Below are positions 54,688 to 64,000 of a DNA stretch of 64,000 nt, piece by piece. This stretch comes from Breoghania sp. GTDB lineage: Bacteria; Pseudomonadota; Alphaproteobacteria; Rhizobiales; Stappiaceae. The position numbers and the translations under genes were made by a program. The notes beneath the pieces are model-generated. The model did no database searches. It was not told the DNA's origin and was given only the letters and a program-made list of their open reading frames with translations. The stretch is taken from assembly GCF_030066895.1 (NCBI RefSeq), contig NZ_JASJAV010000011.1:109333-173332 (forward strand). Direction: 5' to 3'. Numbering within the stretch: the stretch's first letter is position 1; the number at the start of each line of letters is the position of its first letter.

Positions 54688-55365
54688 TCAAAGGTTCAAA
54701 GAGACCGAGGTGACCGAGGTGACGGAAGAGAGAGGAATCGAGACGTCTCCCATCTTGAGCACCGGATCGCTGCTGCTGAAATCGACCCCATCGACGACGC
54801 CGACGACTTCGGTGGTCACGCTCACGTTCTTGCCCTGGTTGTCCTGAGAGAAAAACGAGATCGTGTAGGCGCCGTCAGAGGCCGTGGAACCAGAATCGGT
54901 CCGCCCATCCCAGACATAAGCCCCGCTGCCCTTGAGCAGATCCACATCGTCGTCCATGTAGACGATCGCGCCGCTTGAATTCTGGATTGTGATCTCGGCC
55001 CCGTCCGCAGCGGCCGAGGTATTGAATTTCCAGGTCGCATAACCGTCGTTCAATACACTCTCGTTGCCGTCGGCCGTCACCGTTTGACCGAGATAGCTGA
55101 CGAGATTGGTCGCATTGGACGCGCTGACCTTTTCGATCAGCGTTGCCATCGAACTGTTCATCTGGATCTGCTGCTTGACGGAAGAATATTGGACGAGCTG
55201 ATTTGTGAACTCCTCTGCCTTCAGCGGATCGAGCGGATCCTGAACCTTGAGCTGCGTCGTCAGCAGCGACAAAAGCATCTCGTAGTTGGCCGACAAGGCA
55301 GTGGAGCTTGTCGAAGCCACAGCGGCCTCGCTTGAGGACGACGTGCCAGAAACACTGTCAACCAT
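54688..55365 (-). CDS. flgD: Flagellar hook-capping protein FlgD
   Basis: LLTTQLKVQDPLDPLKAEEFTNQLVQYSSVKQQIQMN; FlgD Ig-like/Tudor-type C-terminus. Confidence 0.88.
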   Translation of the reverse strand: MVDSVSGTSSSSEAAVASTSSTALSANYEMLLSLLTTQLKVQDPLDPLKAEEFTNQLVQYSSVKQQIQMNSSMATLIEKVSASNATNLVSYLGQTVTADGNESVLNDGYATWKFNTSAAADGAEITIQNSSGAIVYMDDDVDLLKGSGAYVWDGRTDSGSTASDGAYTISFFSQDNQGKNVSVTTEVVGVVDGVDFSSSDPVLKMGDVSIPLSSVTSVTSVSLNL

Positions 55366-56292
55366 AACTCTGTCCCCTGTACTCACACACCCGGTACGAG
55401 AACCGGCAAAGACTAGATTCTGATATCCACGCCGCTGGCACCCTGCCAGCTATAGGTAGCCAGCTGTTCGGATACCTGCGACTGTTCAGTCATTTCCCTA
55501 CTCACCCCAGCGTCGGTTTGCGTTCCGGACGTCGACGCGTTGCCATTCTGGCCGCCGTCATTGCCCGCAAACCGTTGTCCCTGACCATTCAGAGAGAATT
55601 GAAGTTCGTCATCGCCATTGGTCTTCAGACCGGCATTTTCCAGAGCCCGTTCCATGCCGCACTGATCGCGCATGACCATGTCGAGCGTATCGCGCCGTTC
55701 CACGACCAGATGCGCCTGGACCTTGCCGTCGTCATTGATCTTCAGGTGGACGTCGACGCGCGCCAGCTCCGGTGGATCGAGACGAACCTCGAAGCTCGTA
55801 ACCCCGCGCTGAACATTTCGCGCGATCTCGGAGGCGACCATCGCTGTCGGCAGGGCAGCCGTCGTTCCCTGCCCGGTCTGCGCTGCCTGCGTGGCCAGAT
55901 CTCCCGCAGCCCGCACCGACGACGCAATCGCCCCATCTATAGAAGAGCCGAACAAGGACGAGATATCCCGAAGTATCAGTCCCCCCATCGAGGGATTTCT
56001 GCGTGGCGACAGCAGCGGCAGCGGCCGTCGCAGTACCAGCTTGCTGCGTCGCCGAACTTGCCTTCCGGCCGGTTCGCTCCGCTGCCGTGAATTTGGCTGT
56101 TTGGCCCGCATCCCCGTCAACATCCACGCCGTCGCCCTCAGCGGACGTGTCGCTTGCAGACGAGAAGTTGACGAGCCTCGGATCCCCGTCCTCTCCATCC
56201 TGAGCCACACCCGAAGCGGCTTTGGCCGCCGCCGATTGCGCTGCGGCCGTATCAGTCGATCGGAACGCCTAAGCGGCCACGGGCTGCACCTT

Positions 56293-56340
56293 TACCTTGT
56301 CATCGGCAGAAACATCTACCTTGTCATCGGCAGAAACATC
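56293..56340. repeat. 24-bp perfect tandem duplication in fliK
   Basis: TACCTTGTCATCGGCAGAAACATC x2 (encodes repeated DVSADDKV on minus strand). Confidence 0.95.
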
Positions 56341-56777
56341 GCCACCGTCGGGATCAACGCTTTGAGACTCCGCGCTCGCAGCAGCCGGTTTCGGCTTGGC
56401 GGCGGCAGCCGCAGCAGCTTCATCGCCAACCGTTTCGGTATTGGTCGCAGATGCATTGACCGCCGCCGTATTGGCAGCCGTTGCCGTCTTGGCAGTCGAT
56501 TGCGCAGAACTGTCCGCGGCCTTCGTCGACGCCCTGTCGTCACCCGCACTCTTGGCCTGTGCCGAAGAGGTGGCAGGATCAGCCCGCGGCATCGTCATCG
56601 ATGCGGGCTTCTTTGCATCCAGCGTTGACGTGCTGGGGGCGGTCGACTTCGCGGCGACCTCACCTTCGTCCGATCCGTCAGTTGCGGAGGGAGCCGTCTG
56701 CGCCTGACCGCTCACGGTTTCGCCGGCCACAATCGCCGCTTTCGCCGCATTGGCGACTTGCGGGTCGATCACCGGCT

Positions 56778-56801
56778 GCCCCGATGCCCCGATGCCCCGA
56801 C
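56778..56801. repeat. 8-bp repeat, three units, at fliK frameshift
   Basis: GCCCCGAT GCCCCGAT GCCCCGAC. Confidence 0.9.
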
Positions 56802-57898
56802 GCCCGTTCCATCGCCGGCTCCGGTCGAGGTCCCGGCCGTTCCGGCCTTGGAGGACTGGGCACCTTGAGGAAGGACGATCGGAATATCCAGGTCGCCCTC
56901 AACATCCGACGCAGCCCCGGCTCCCGCCGAAGCATCACCCATTGCGCCGCCGATCGGCGCGCCGTCCGTCCCGGCAGCAGCGCCGATCTGCACAACGCCC
57001 TCAGCCTCGCCTTTCACGGGAGGCGCGACCATTGGCGGAACGATACCGACACCGGGAATCAACCCGGCTGCGGCAGCATCCGTCGACGTATCGTCGCTCT
57101 GCTCACCGGAGCCTTCCAGCGCGACTTCGCCGTCGACCGTCGTTCCCTCACCGGTAACGGCGTCGACAAAACATTGTCCGGGCCCCTTGCATGGAGCCCA
57201 TCCCAGCACCTGCCTGAATGACGACACCGATATCGGACTGAATAGAGCCGGTTGCATCACCGGTATTTCCGATGGTCGCGGACATCGTCCCGCTCGCGGA
57301 ATTCACAGCGCTGACGCCGACCACCGCGCCGCCGCCACCCGCCTGCGTTCCATTCCCGTTCATGACAACCGAAAGCTGGGTCGCGAATTGCCCGGACGGC
57401 GCTCCCGTCTGGTTTGCACCAGGCGCACCGCCTTCAAAGCCTGCGGTAAAACCGCCCGAGGCCGGATCCATCGCAATCATAGACTCGAATGTCAGCACGG
57501 TGACCTCGCACACTCTGGCATTGCCCGCCCCCATCGGCGGACAGAAAAACCCGCCCCTGTCTAGCAAGCGCGAGGCCAACCCAAAGAATGGCGGAAAATT
57601 GCGAAAATCAGCGACCGGCTCCCCCGGCAGATTGGGCCGAAAACTTGGGAAATCTTTTCCACGCGGCAAAGCTTGCCGGGTGCATAAGGTCTGAATTGGC
57701 GAGCGGAGTGTCATTCGATATAGTGCGCCCGAGCCAAGCCGCCCCATTGAGAACGCGTTTTCCGTTCCTAAATGGGCGATAGATGTGCGAAAATATACGC
57801 ACCAAGGTTTAAGCGACCGCCAGCGAGAGCCTGCCAGCCTGTCGCGCCGTCACACGGCCGCTCTCGCTTTGCCGGCCAATAACTCGGAGTGGCCACGG

Positions 57899-59092
57899 AT
57901 GCTAAACAGCCTGGATCTTCCCGGCCGAACGGAGGATACGCGTGTCGTCGCCGCCATGTCCGGCGGGGTCGACTCCTCTGTTGTCGCGGGTCTTTTGAAG
58001 CGCCAGGGATATGACGTCATCGGCGTAACGCTGCAGCTCTACGATCACGGAGAGGCGATCCATCGCAAGGGCGCCTGTTGCGCGGGACAGGACATTCAGG
58101 ATGCCCGCCGGGTTGCCGAGACGCTCGGGATTCCGCATTACGTACTCGATTACGAACAGCGGTTCCGCGAAGCGGTGATCGATCCCTTCGCCGCCAGCTA
58201 CATCGCCGGGGAAACGCCGATCCCGTGCGTCGCCTGCAATCAAACGGTCAAGTTCCACGACCTGCTCGACACCGCGCGCGAACTGGGAGCCGGTGCGCTT
58301 GCGACCGGTCATTATGTGCGCACGAGCCTTGTCAACGGACGGCGCGCAATGTTCCGTCCCGTCGACCTGGAACGCGACCAGAGCTATTTCCTTTTCGCAA
58401 CAACGCCCGAGCAGCTCGACTTCCTGCGCTTTCCACTGGGCGGCCTGACCAAGCCCGAGACCCGCGAGCTTGCCCGCGAACTCGATCTCGAGATCGCCGA
58501 CAAGCAGGACAACCAGGACATCTGCTTCGTCCCCACCGGCCGTTATTCGGACCTGATCAACCGGCTGAAGCCGGGGGCTGCCGAGAAGGGCGAAATCGTC
58601 CACGTGGACGGACGCGTGCTCGGCCACCACGAAGGCATCATCAACTACACAATCGGCCAGCGCCGTGGCATCGGCATTGCAGCGGGCGAACCGCTCTATG
58701 TCATCCATCTCGATGCCGATCGCAGCCGGGTCGTCGTCGGCCCGCGCGATGCCCTGATGACCCATCGCGTGCACCTGCGCGAGGTCAACTGGCTCGGCGA
58801 CGTGTCGCTGGACGATCTGCCGGAAGACGGATTGGAGATCTACGCCAAGGTGCGCTCCACGCGTCCCCCGCGGCCCGCGCATCTGCTGCGTGACGGTGAC
58901 GACGTCGTCGTTGAGCTGGATGGCGGAGAACACGGCATCGCCCCGGGTCAGGCGTGCGTCTTCTATGACAATGACGGCGACACGGCGCGCGTCTTCGGCG
59001 GCGGCTGGATTGACCGGACCGAACGCGCCCGCGACGCCGAGCGCGCCCTTGCCGCCCTCAACGAAACACCTGCCGCGACCGCACACGGATGA
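57899..59092 (+). CDS. mnmA: tRNA-specific 2-thiouridylase
   Basis: [53 protein letters not shown]. Confidence 0.96.
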   Translation: MLNSLDLPGRTEDTRVVAAMSGGVDSSVVAGLLKRQGYDVIGVTLQLYDHGEAIHRKGACCAGQDIQDARRVAETLGIPHYVLDYEQRFREAVIDPFAASYIAGETPIPCVACNQTVKFHDLLDTARELGAGALATGHYVRTSLVNGRRAMFRPVDLERDQSYFLFATTPEQLDFLRFPLGGLTKPETRELARELDLEIADKQDNQDICFVPTGRYSDLINRLKPGAAEKGEIVHVDGRVLGHHEGIINYTIGQRRGIGIAAGEPLYVIHLDADRSRVVVGPRDALMTHRVHLREVNWLGDVSLDDLPEDGLEIYAKVRSTRPPRPAHLLRDGDDVVVELDGGEHGIAPGQACVFYDNDGDTARVFGGGWIDRTERARDAERALAALNETPAATAHG

Positions 59093-59793
59093 TGAGAAGC
59101 GAAACACTTCCCGACCGCCTGCGCAAACTGCGCGACCGCATGAAACGCCCTTTCGACGCCGACAAGGGCGGACTGGACGATGCGGCCGTGCGCGCCGCCT
59201 ATGCCCGCTGGGCGCCGATCTACGACATGGTCTTCCGCGCGCTCCTTTATTGGGGACGGCGTGTCGGCGTGAAGCGCGTTAACGAGTTTTCGGGAAGTGT
59301 GCTTGAGGCCGGTGTCGGCACGGGTATGGCCCTGCCCTACTACCACAAGGACCTGAAAGTGACCGGCATCGACCTTTCCGAAGAGATGCTGGCAAAGGCG
59401 GAGCAGCGTGTCCGCGGCGGCCGTCTCAACAATGTCGACGGATTGCTCGCGATGGACGCAGGCGCCCTGGCTTTTTCCGACGATCATTTCGACGTCGCCA
59501 TCGCCATGTACGTGATCACCGTGGTGCCTGATCCCGTGAAGGTGATGAAGAATCTGGAGCGCGTCACCAAGCCGGGCGGGCACGTGATCCTGGTCAACCA
59601 CTTCTCCGCCAGCGAAGGCCTGCGCGCCCATGCCGAACAATGGCTGGCGCGGTACGCAAGCTGGGTCGGCTGGAACCCGGTCTTCGCCAAATCGCGCGTT
59701 CTCGGACACACGAACCTCATTCTGGAAGAGGATCAGTCCGTCCCGCCATTCGGCCTCTTCACCATGCTGACATTCCGCAAGCCCGAAGCCTGA
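59089..59793 (+). CDS. Class I SAM-dependent methyltransferase (PmtA-like)
   Basis: [34 protein letters not shown]. Confidence 0.82.
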   Translation: MMRSETLPDRLRKLRDRMKRPFDADKGGLDDAAVRAAYARWAPIYDMVFRALLYWGRRVGVKRVNEFSGSVLEAGVGTGMALPYYHKDLKVTGIDLSEEMLAKAEQRVRGGRLNNVDGLLAMDAGALAFSDDHFDVAIAMYVITVVPDPVKVMKNLERVTKPGGHVILVNHFSASEGLRAHAEQWLARYASWVGWNPVFAKSRVLGHTNLILEEDQSVPPFGLFTMLTFRKPEA

Positions 59794-60044
59794 GCGCTCC
59801 GAACGCCGAACTCAAGAGACGTTGGCGAAGGAACGCAATGCAATCCCCTCGGCCCGGCTCTGCTCGTATGGCATGAAGCAGGATTCAGATAACGAAAGCA
59901 GGCTTTTCGTGAACAAGTTCCGCCAGGCACGTCGCAACGCTTGACAGGCAAATGGCGACTCCCCTATATGCCCCCCACACTGCCGGTTCACCCGGTAGCC
60001 ACAAGGCGCCTGCACCCTCCGGGTGTCATGATCGCGCATTGGAT

Positions 60045-60121
60045 GGCGGAGTAGCTCAGCTGGTTAGAGCAGCGGAATCATAATCCGCGTGTCGGGGGTT
60101 CAAGTCCCTCCTCCGCTACCA
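60045..60121 (+). tRNA. tRNA-Met (CAT), elongator type
   Basis: 77-nt cloverleaf GGCGGAGTAGCTCAGCTGGTTAGAGC...AATCATAAT...GGGGGTTCAAGTCCC...CTCCGCTACCA with encoded CCA, anticodon CAT; an Ile2-type (modified CAU) cannot be excluded by eye. Confidence 0.93.
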
Positions 60122-60238
60122 ACTTCTTTCCCCCAAAAGACAAATCGATTTGCACGTAAGCGCGGCGACCTTATGGCTCGATACGAGTGGCCGGGTAGCA
60201 TTCAATAGTTGAATTGGTGTTTCATCCCGCCCCGTTTT

Positions 60239-60768
60239 TCAAGCCGCCGCAGTCATTTGCGACAGGGACAGCCACCACAGCGCCCGGATTATCAAGACGG
60301 CGACGACCAGGCAGGCAATGGTGCGCACCATATTGAAGAACGTCCAGCGCGGCACATAGGTGGTCCGCCAATAGGCGAGCGTGCCATCGGAGGAAAGATC
60401 CATGCCCGCCAACGCTTGTTCATCGGCACATTGAAGGCCGCTGTGACCAAGAAGCATCCCACCAGATAGACACCGGCAGCCCACAGCATCAACGTTCCGG
60501 CGGGGCCCTCGATACTGAACAAGGCATAACCGAAAATGATCACCGACAGGCTCGTCATTCCCAGAAACAAGGACATGAAGGCCCAACGAAAAACCTCGCG
60601 GTTGATGACCTGCATGGCCTCCACCCCGCCGACGCCTCTTGTCCACGACATGGACCGCATGACGAAATCGGAAAAGGTCAGAAAGGCGCCGCCGACAATC
60701 GCATAGGCGAGGACGGCGAACTGCATCAGCACAAACATGAATGGCAACATCTCGCCCTCCTTTCGAAA
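60239..60768 (-). pseudogene. DUF1772-like integral membrane protein, frameshifted
   Basis: N-terminal TMs in one frame up to about 60410, C-terminal GTLAYWRTTYVPRWTFFNMVRTIACLVVAVLIIRALW in another. Confidence 0.7.
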
Positions 60769-60817
60769 TATCGAGCGAGGCGAAAGAGGCTCCCCTTCCG
60801 CCCCGCGATTGTCGGGT

Positions 60818-61645
60818 TCAGGCAGCCTCGGCCCACGCACCGGAGGCGGCGATCCGTTTTGCGAAATCCGAGAAATCGCACGGCATCCGCCCTAGCGCCC
60901 GCTGAACCCCATCGCCCAGATGTGCATTGCGACCGTCCAGCGTTTCGCGCGCGATGGCGGTCACGAGATCGGCGAACTCCGCCCCGCCCGATGCCGCGAT
61001 ACCGGCATAAAACTCCTCGAACGAAATCGGCACGTGCCGGATCTCCCGTCCTATCGCTGCGGAAAGGTCCGCCGCCATTTCGGCAAATGTCATCAGCCGG
61101 GGGCCCGTCACCTCGTAAAGCTCGCCCTTGTGACGCGCGTCGGTCAGAGCAGCCACCGCCACGTCGGCGATATCCTCGATATCGATGATCGGTTCGGCGA
61201 TATCGCCGCCCGGCATCGGCAGCAGGCCGGCAAGCACGGGCGCGCGGAATTCGCCTTCACTGAAGTTCTGGGCAAACCATGCCGCGCGGACGATGGTGAA
61301 ATCCACGCCCGACGCGCGCACGACCTCTTCGCCCAGTCGTGCGTGATGTTCGCCACGCCCGGAGAGCAGGACGAGATGCGAGACACCGGCAGCCCTCGCC
61401 GTTTCGCATAAGGATTCCAGCTTCTCCACCGCGCCGGGAACGGTGAGGTCGGAGTAGTAGGTCACATAGGCGGCGCTCACCCCTTCCATCACCCCGGCTC
61501 AGGTCTGCGGAGCCTCCCAGTCGAAGGGCGTTGACGAGTTGCGCGAACCACTGCGAACAGGAAGCCCCAGCGCCTCAAGCCGGGCGCAGACGCGCGAACC
61601 GGTCTTGCCCGTGGCTCCGATGACGAGAATTGGTTTGGTCTGCAT
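60818..61645 (-). pseudogene. NmrA-like NAD(P)H-binding oxidoreductase with nonsense codon
   Basis: MQTKPILVIGATGKTGSRVCARLEALGLPVRSGSRNSSTPFDWEAPQT-TGA-AGVMEGVSAAYVTYY; stop at 61499-61501. Confidence 0.85.
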
Positions 61646-61755
61646 GAAAAGTCCTCCTTGGCTTGCGGGAATGCGAAGGAGGGATAGAGCACACGCACGG
61701 GCACGGTCTTGACCGGCCTCGCCACGGTTTTGACATTCGTTGCCAATTGTCCGCC

Positions 61756-62756
61756 TCACATAGCGGCATGGTCCCTGCGGTAGCTTGCCGGTGTTTTCCC
61801 GACCCAGCGCTTGAAAGCGCGCGTGAAGGAGCTTTGCTCCGAAAACCCGGTCAGAAATGCGGTCTCCGCCAAGGTGTAATTCTGATCGCGCAGGTGCCCT
61901 GCGGCCAGTTCCCGGCGCGTCTCTTCCGTCAGCCCCTGAAAACTCATGCCCTGTTCGGAACAGGCGACGGTGAAACGACCACCCGCTCAAGCCCAGTCCG
62001 CGGGCGATATCGACCATTTTCGGCACGCCCTCGCTCAAGCCTTGCGCGATCGCGTCCTTGGCGCGCCCGACCAGCGTTTCCTCAAGCGTGATTTCCGACA
62101 GTTCCGCATCCAGATGCGACGTCAGATAACGCGAGATGCCCTCATCCCCGAGGATGTTCGCGCGCGCCAGCGCCTCGCTGGAAATCAGCAAGGCATCAAG
62201 CTCCGCATCGAAGCGCACAGGACACCCGAACCATGCTTCGTGCGCATCGGTTCTCTTCGGTGCGGGATGCTGGATCAGCACTTCCAACGGCGAGAAGGGA
62301 GCGGAACTGACCTGCCGGACCAACGAGACAGCGCTTTGCCAGCGTCGTCTCGTTCGACAATCGCAAGCCGAAGCGTCGCGGTCCGGAGCGGTGCAGGATG
62401 AACAGCGCACCGTGAGGGTCGGGTCGAAGCTCGTAGGAAACCACGCTGGTCCACAGCCGGGCATAGCGTTCCACCCGCGAGAACGAGCCGCGCAGGTTCG
62501 GCGCAGCCTTCCACGCCAGCCCCAGCGCACCATAGTCGTCGCAGCGCATGGAAGCCCCGCCGCGAACCGGGAGGTCCGTCACGTCGATCCGCTCAGCGAT
62601 GCTCTCCAGCAGATCGTAATAGGATGTTTCGGGGATCATGACCTTGGGATCCCCCTCCGGATCGAGCCCGGCGGCTCTGAGCAAGGCGGCCCCGTCCACG
62701 GCATCACCCGACGCCGCAATCATCTTCCGGGCAAAAAGCGACGTCACATAGGCCAT
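61756..62756 (-). pseudogene. AraC-family regulator, multiply frameshifted
   Basis: N-terminal arabinose-binding-like domain intact to about 62330, C-terminal HTH LRDQNYTLAETAFLTGFSEQSSFTRAFKRWVGKTPASYR in another frame. Confidence 0.8.
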
Positions 62757-62879
62757 GTGGGAACCCGGCAAAACATCCGTAGCGGCAACTCGAAGAGCTT
62801 TTTGAAATACCGCACCCTCGGCGTTCCATCAAACAGTCTATCTGCCCCTTATGTGACGATATTACAGAGGGAAACCAGC

Positions 62880-63040
62880 TTACTGCCGTCCCTTCTTCAG
62901 ATGACCGGCCCGTATGGAGTTCAGACGCGGGCTCGCGAAATCGATGAAGGCGCGCAATCTCTGCGGGGCGAGATCTCCGCCCCCGTAGACGATATGCACC
63001 GGCCACCACCGTGCGCTCAGCCTCCCCCCTTCAGTTTTCC
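62880..63040 (-). pseudogene. LysR-family regulator, C-terminal remnant only
   Basis: RLSARWWPVHIVYGGGDLAPQRLRAFIDFASPRLNSI ending at TAA; upstream part absent. Confidence 0.6.
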
Positions 63041-63044
63041 GGTA

Positions 63045-63091
63045 GAATCATAATCCGCGTGTCGGGGGGCAAGTCCCTCCTCCGCTATCAA
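63045..63091 (+). repeat. Partial duplicate of tRNA-Met(CAT) 3' portion (att-like)
   Basis: GAATCATAATCCGCGTGTCGGGGG identical to the tRNA anticodon-loop region, then CAAGTCCCTCCTCCGCTA; differs in T-loop (TT to G) and CCA (to TCA). Confidence 0.9.
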
Positions 63092-63287
63092 CACCCTTCC
63101 CGATCTCGCAGCTAGCCAGTCACAGTGATTCAAGTTGAAAAACTTTACTATCCGGCGATCCAAGCGCAGGGCTAACCGCAGTTGGACCGCAACAAGCGGG
63201 ATATATAGTGAATATTGACAATCAAGACTGGACATTTAACGCATCCCAACCAAAGATAGCTTCACACTAATTATTTGAGAGCCTCTT

Positions 63288-64000
63288 ATGTTCGATTTGC
63301 TCCTTTGCAGAACCGCGTGGCTAGAGTCATACACAAATTTCGACGAGGCACCTACTGGAGGGCACTCATACATCAACGAGAACGAAGGCCCCGCTCACGA
63401 GTCTTTAAATTTCAAGTCCGATAACAAAACTGGCTACTACTATGCCTACCTTCCTCACAATGCGCGCTTTAAAGACGGCGTGGGGAATGCCTCCATTCAC
63501 TTAGAAAAAAGTGGAGCGACTCGGAGAGATGAATACATTGATGGCATCACAGTAGTAATTGTTGCCCCCCACCCAATTTTAAACAGGCTGATCGTTATTG
63601 GCATCTACCACGACGTCAGAGTATACCACAAGCCTCAGCCTCGACCGGACAATCCAGGCATTCGATATTACATAACTAGCGCGAATATAATTTCCATACC
63701 TTCAGAAAATCGGTACTTTCAATTTCCGAAGAAAAGGGAAGGCTGGTTTCCAAGACCGGCGGGCTTTGGACAAAACGCGTTATGGTATGGACTGTTTGGA
63801 CCTGCCGAAGAACCGAAGCTAGAAAACTACCGACGAAGGCTGTTGCGTTACATAGCGTCTTTGTCCCACTCCCCCCTACGAACCCCAAAGCCTAAAAATG
63901 CAGATCCACTCAGCTTTGAGGAGCGTTTGCAGATAATCTCAACCAGAATTGAGCGCAGGTCAAATGTGCGAAAACTTATTGAAACAAATGGCTATTGCTG
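63288..64000 (+). CDS. Partial ORF running off window; resembles EVE/PUA-like N-terminal domain of HNH-type modification-dependent endonucleases
   Basis: Hand translation MFDLLLCRTAWLESYTNFDEAPTGGHSYINENEGPAHESLNFKSDNKTGYYYAYLP...ITVVIVAPHPILNRLIVIGIYHDVRVYHK...RYFQFPKKREGWFPRPAGFGQNALWYG...RIERRSNVRKLIETNGYC; 237 codons open to edge; not in ORF track. Confidence 0.5.
   Translation, partial: MFDLLLCRTAWLESYTNFDEAPTGGHSYINENEGPAHESLNFKSDNKTGYYYAYLPHNARFKDGVGNASIHLEKSGATRRDEYIDGITVVIVAPHPILNRLIVIGIYHDVRVYHKPQPRPDNPGIRYYITSANIISIPSENRYFQFPKKREGWFPRPAGFGQNALWYGLFGPAEEPKLENYRRRLLRYIASLSHSPLRTPKPKNADPLSFEERLQIISTRIERRSNVRKLIETNGYC

Larger units (their letters stand above)
55413..57480 (-). pseudogene. 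fliK: Flagellar hook-length control protein FliK, multiply disrupted
   Basis: C-terminal FliK domain (FEVRLDPPELARVDVHLKINDDGKVQAHLVVERRDTLDMV) with Ala/Asp-rich N-terminal region in several frames; in-frame TAG near 56269. Confidence 0.85.

Noticed and set aside
45260-57480. Programmed frameshifting or recoding in flagellar genes
   Set aside because: No consistent slippery motif; lesions differ in type and number between genes
57902-59107. 401-aa minus-strand ORF
   Set aside because: Antisense to mnmA
11697-62756. Blanket explanation of frameshifts as sequencing error
   Set aside because: Essential and very long genes (946, 693 and 480 aa) are uninterrupted, lesions include substitutions, tandem duplications and deletion fusions, and damage clusters by pathway; still worth read-level confirmation
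60122-63044. Integrase or transposase inside the tRNA-bracketed segment
   Set aside because: Translations of both strands show only DUF1772, NmrA-like, AraC and LysR remnants
1-64000. CRISPR array
   Set aside because: No regularly spaced repeats seen; only isolated two-copy tandem duplications and an 8-bp triplet

Overview
GC-rich alphaproteobacterial chromosome segment, most like Hyphomicrobiales (Stappiaceae/rhizobial-type gene content; this placement is inference). Intact housekeeping genes (ilvE, proC, lgt, prs, rplY, pth, ychF, petABC, hemF, cca, mnmA, a MoxR-DUF58-DUF4159 operon, sciP) alternate with many genes that look genuinely inactivated. These include nearly all of a flagellar cluster (flhA, flbD, fliN, fliH, fliG, fliF, fliK), both methionine-salvage genes present (mtnP, mtnA), two MaoC genes, an M24 peptidase, an ABC exporter, trmL (no usable start codon), a ybaK-like gene, a GST, a NUDIX gene and several regulators. 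The lesions are varied: nonsense codons, many explainable as G:C to A:T transitions (TGG to TAG/TGA, CAG/CAA to TAG/TAA); short tandem duplications of 8, 19 and 20 bp at frame breaks; and deletion scars that fuse unrelated genes (EamA::flhA and MaoC::mtnP). Long essential ORFs stay open, so this looks like early genome erosion rather than sequencing noise. At the right end, an elongator tRNA-Met(CAT) gene at 60045-60121 has a partial copy of its anticodon-loop-to-3'-end at 63045-63091. That copy abuts a truncated LysR gene and is followed by visibly AT-richer DNA. This DNA carries an ORF, cut by the window edge and missing from the supplied track, that resembles the EVE/PUA-like reader domain of modification-dependent HNH endonucleases. 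It is the best candidate here for the edge of a defence or genomic island.
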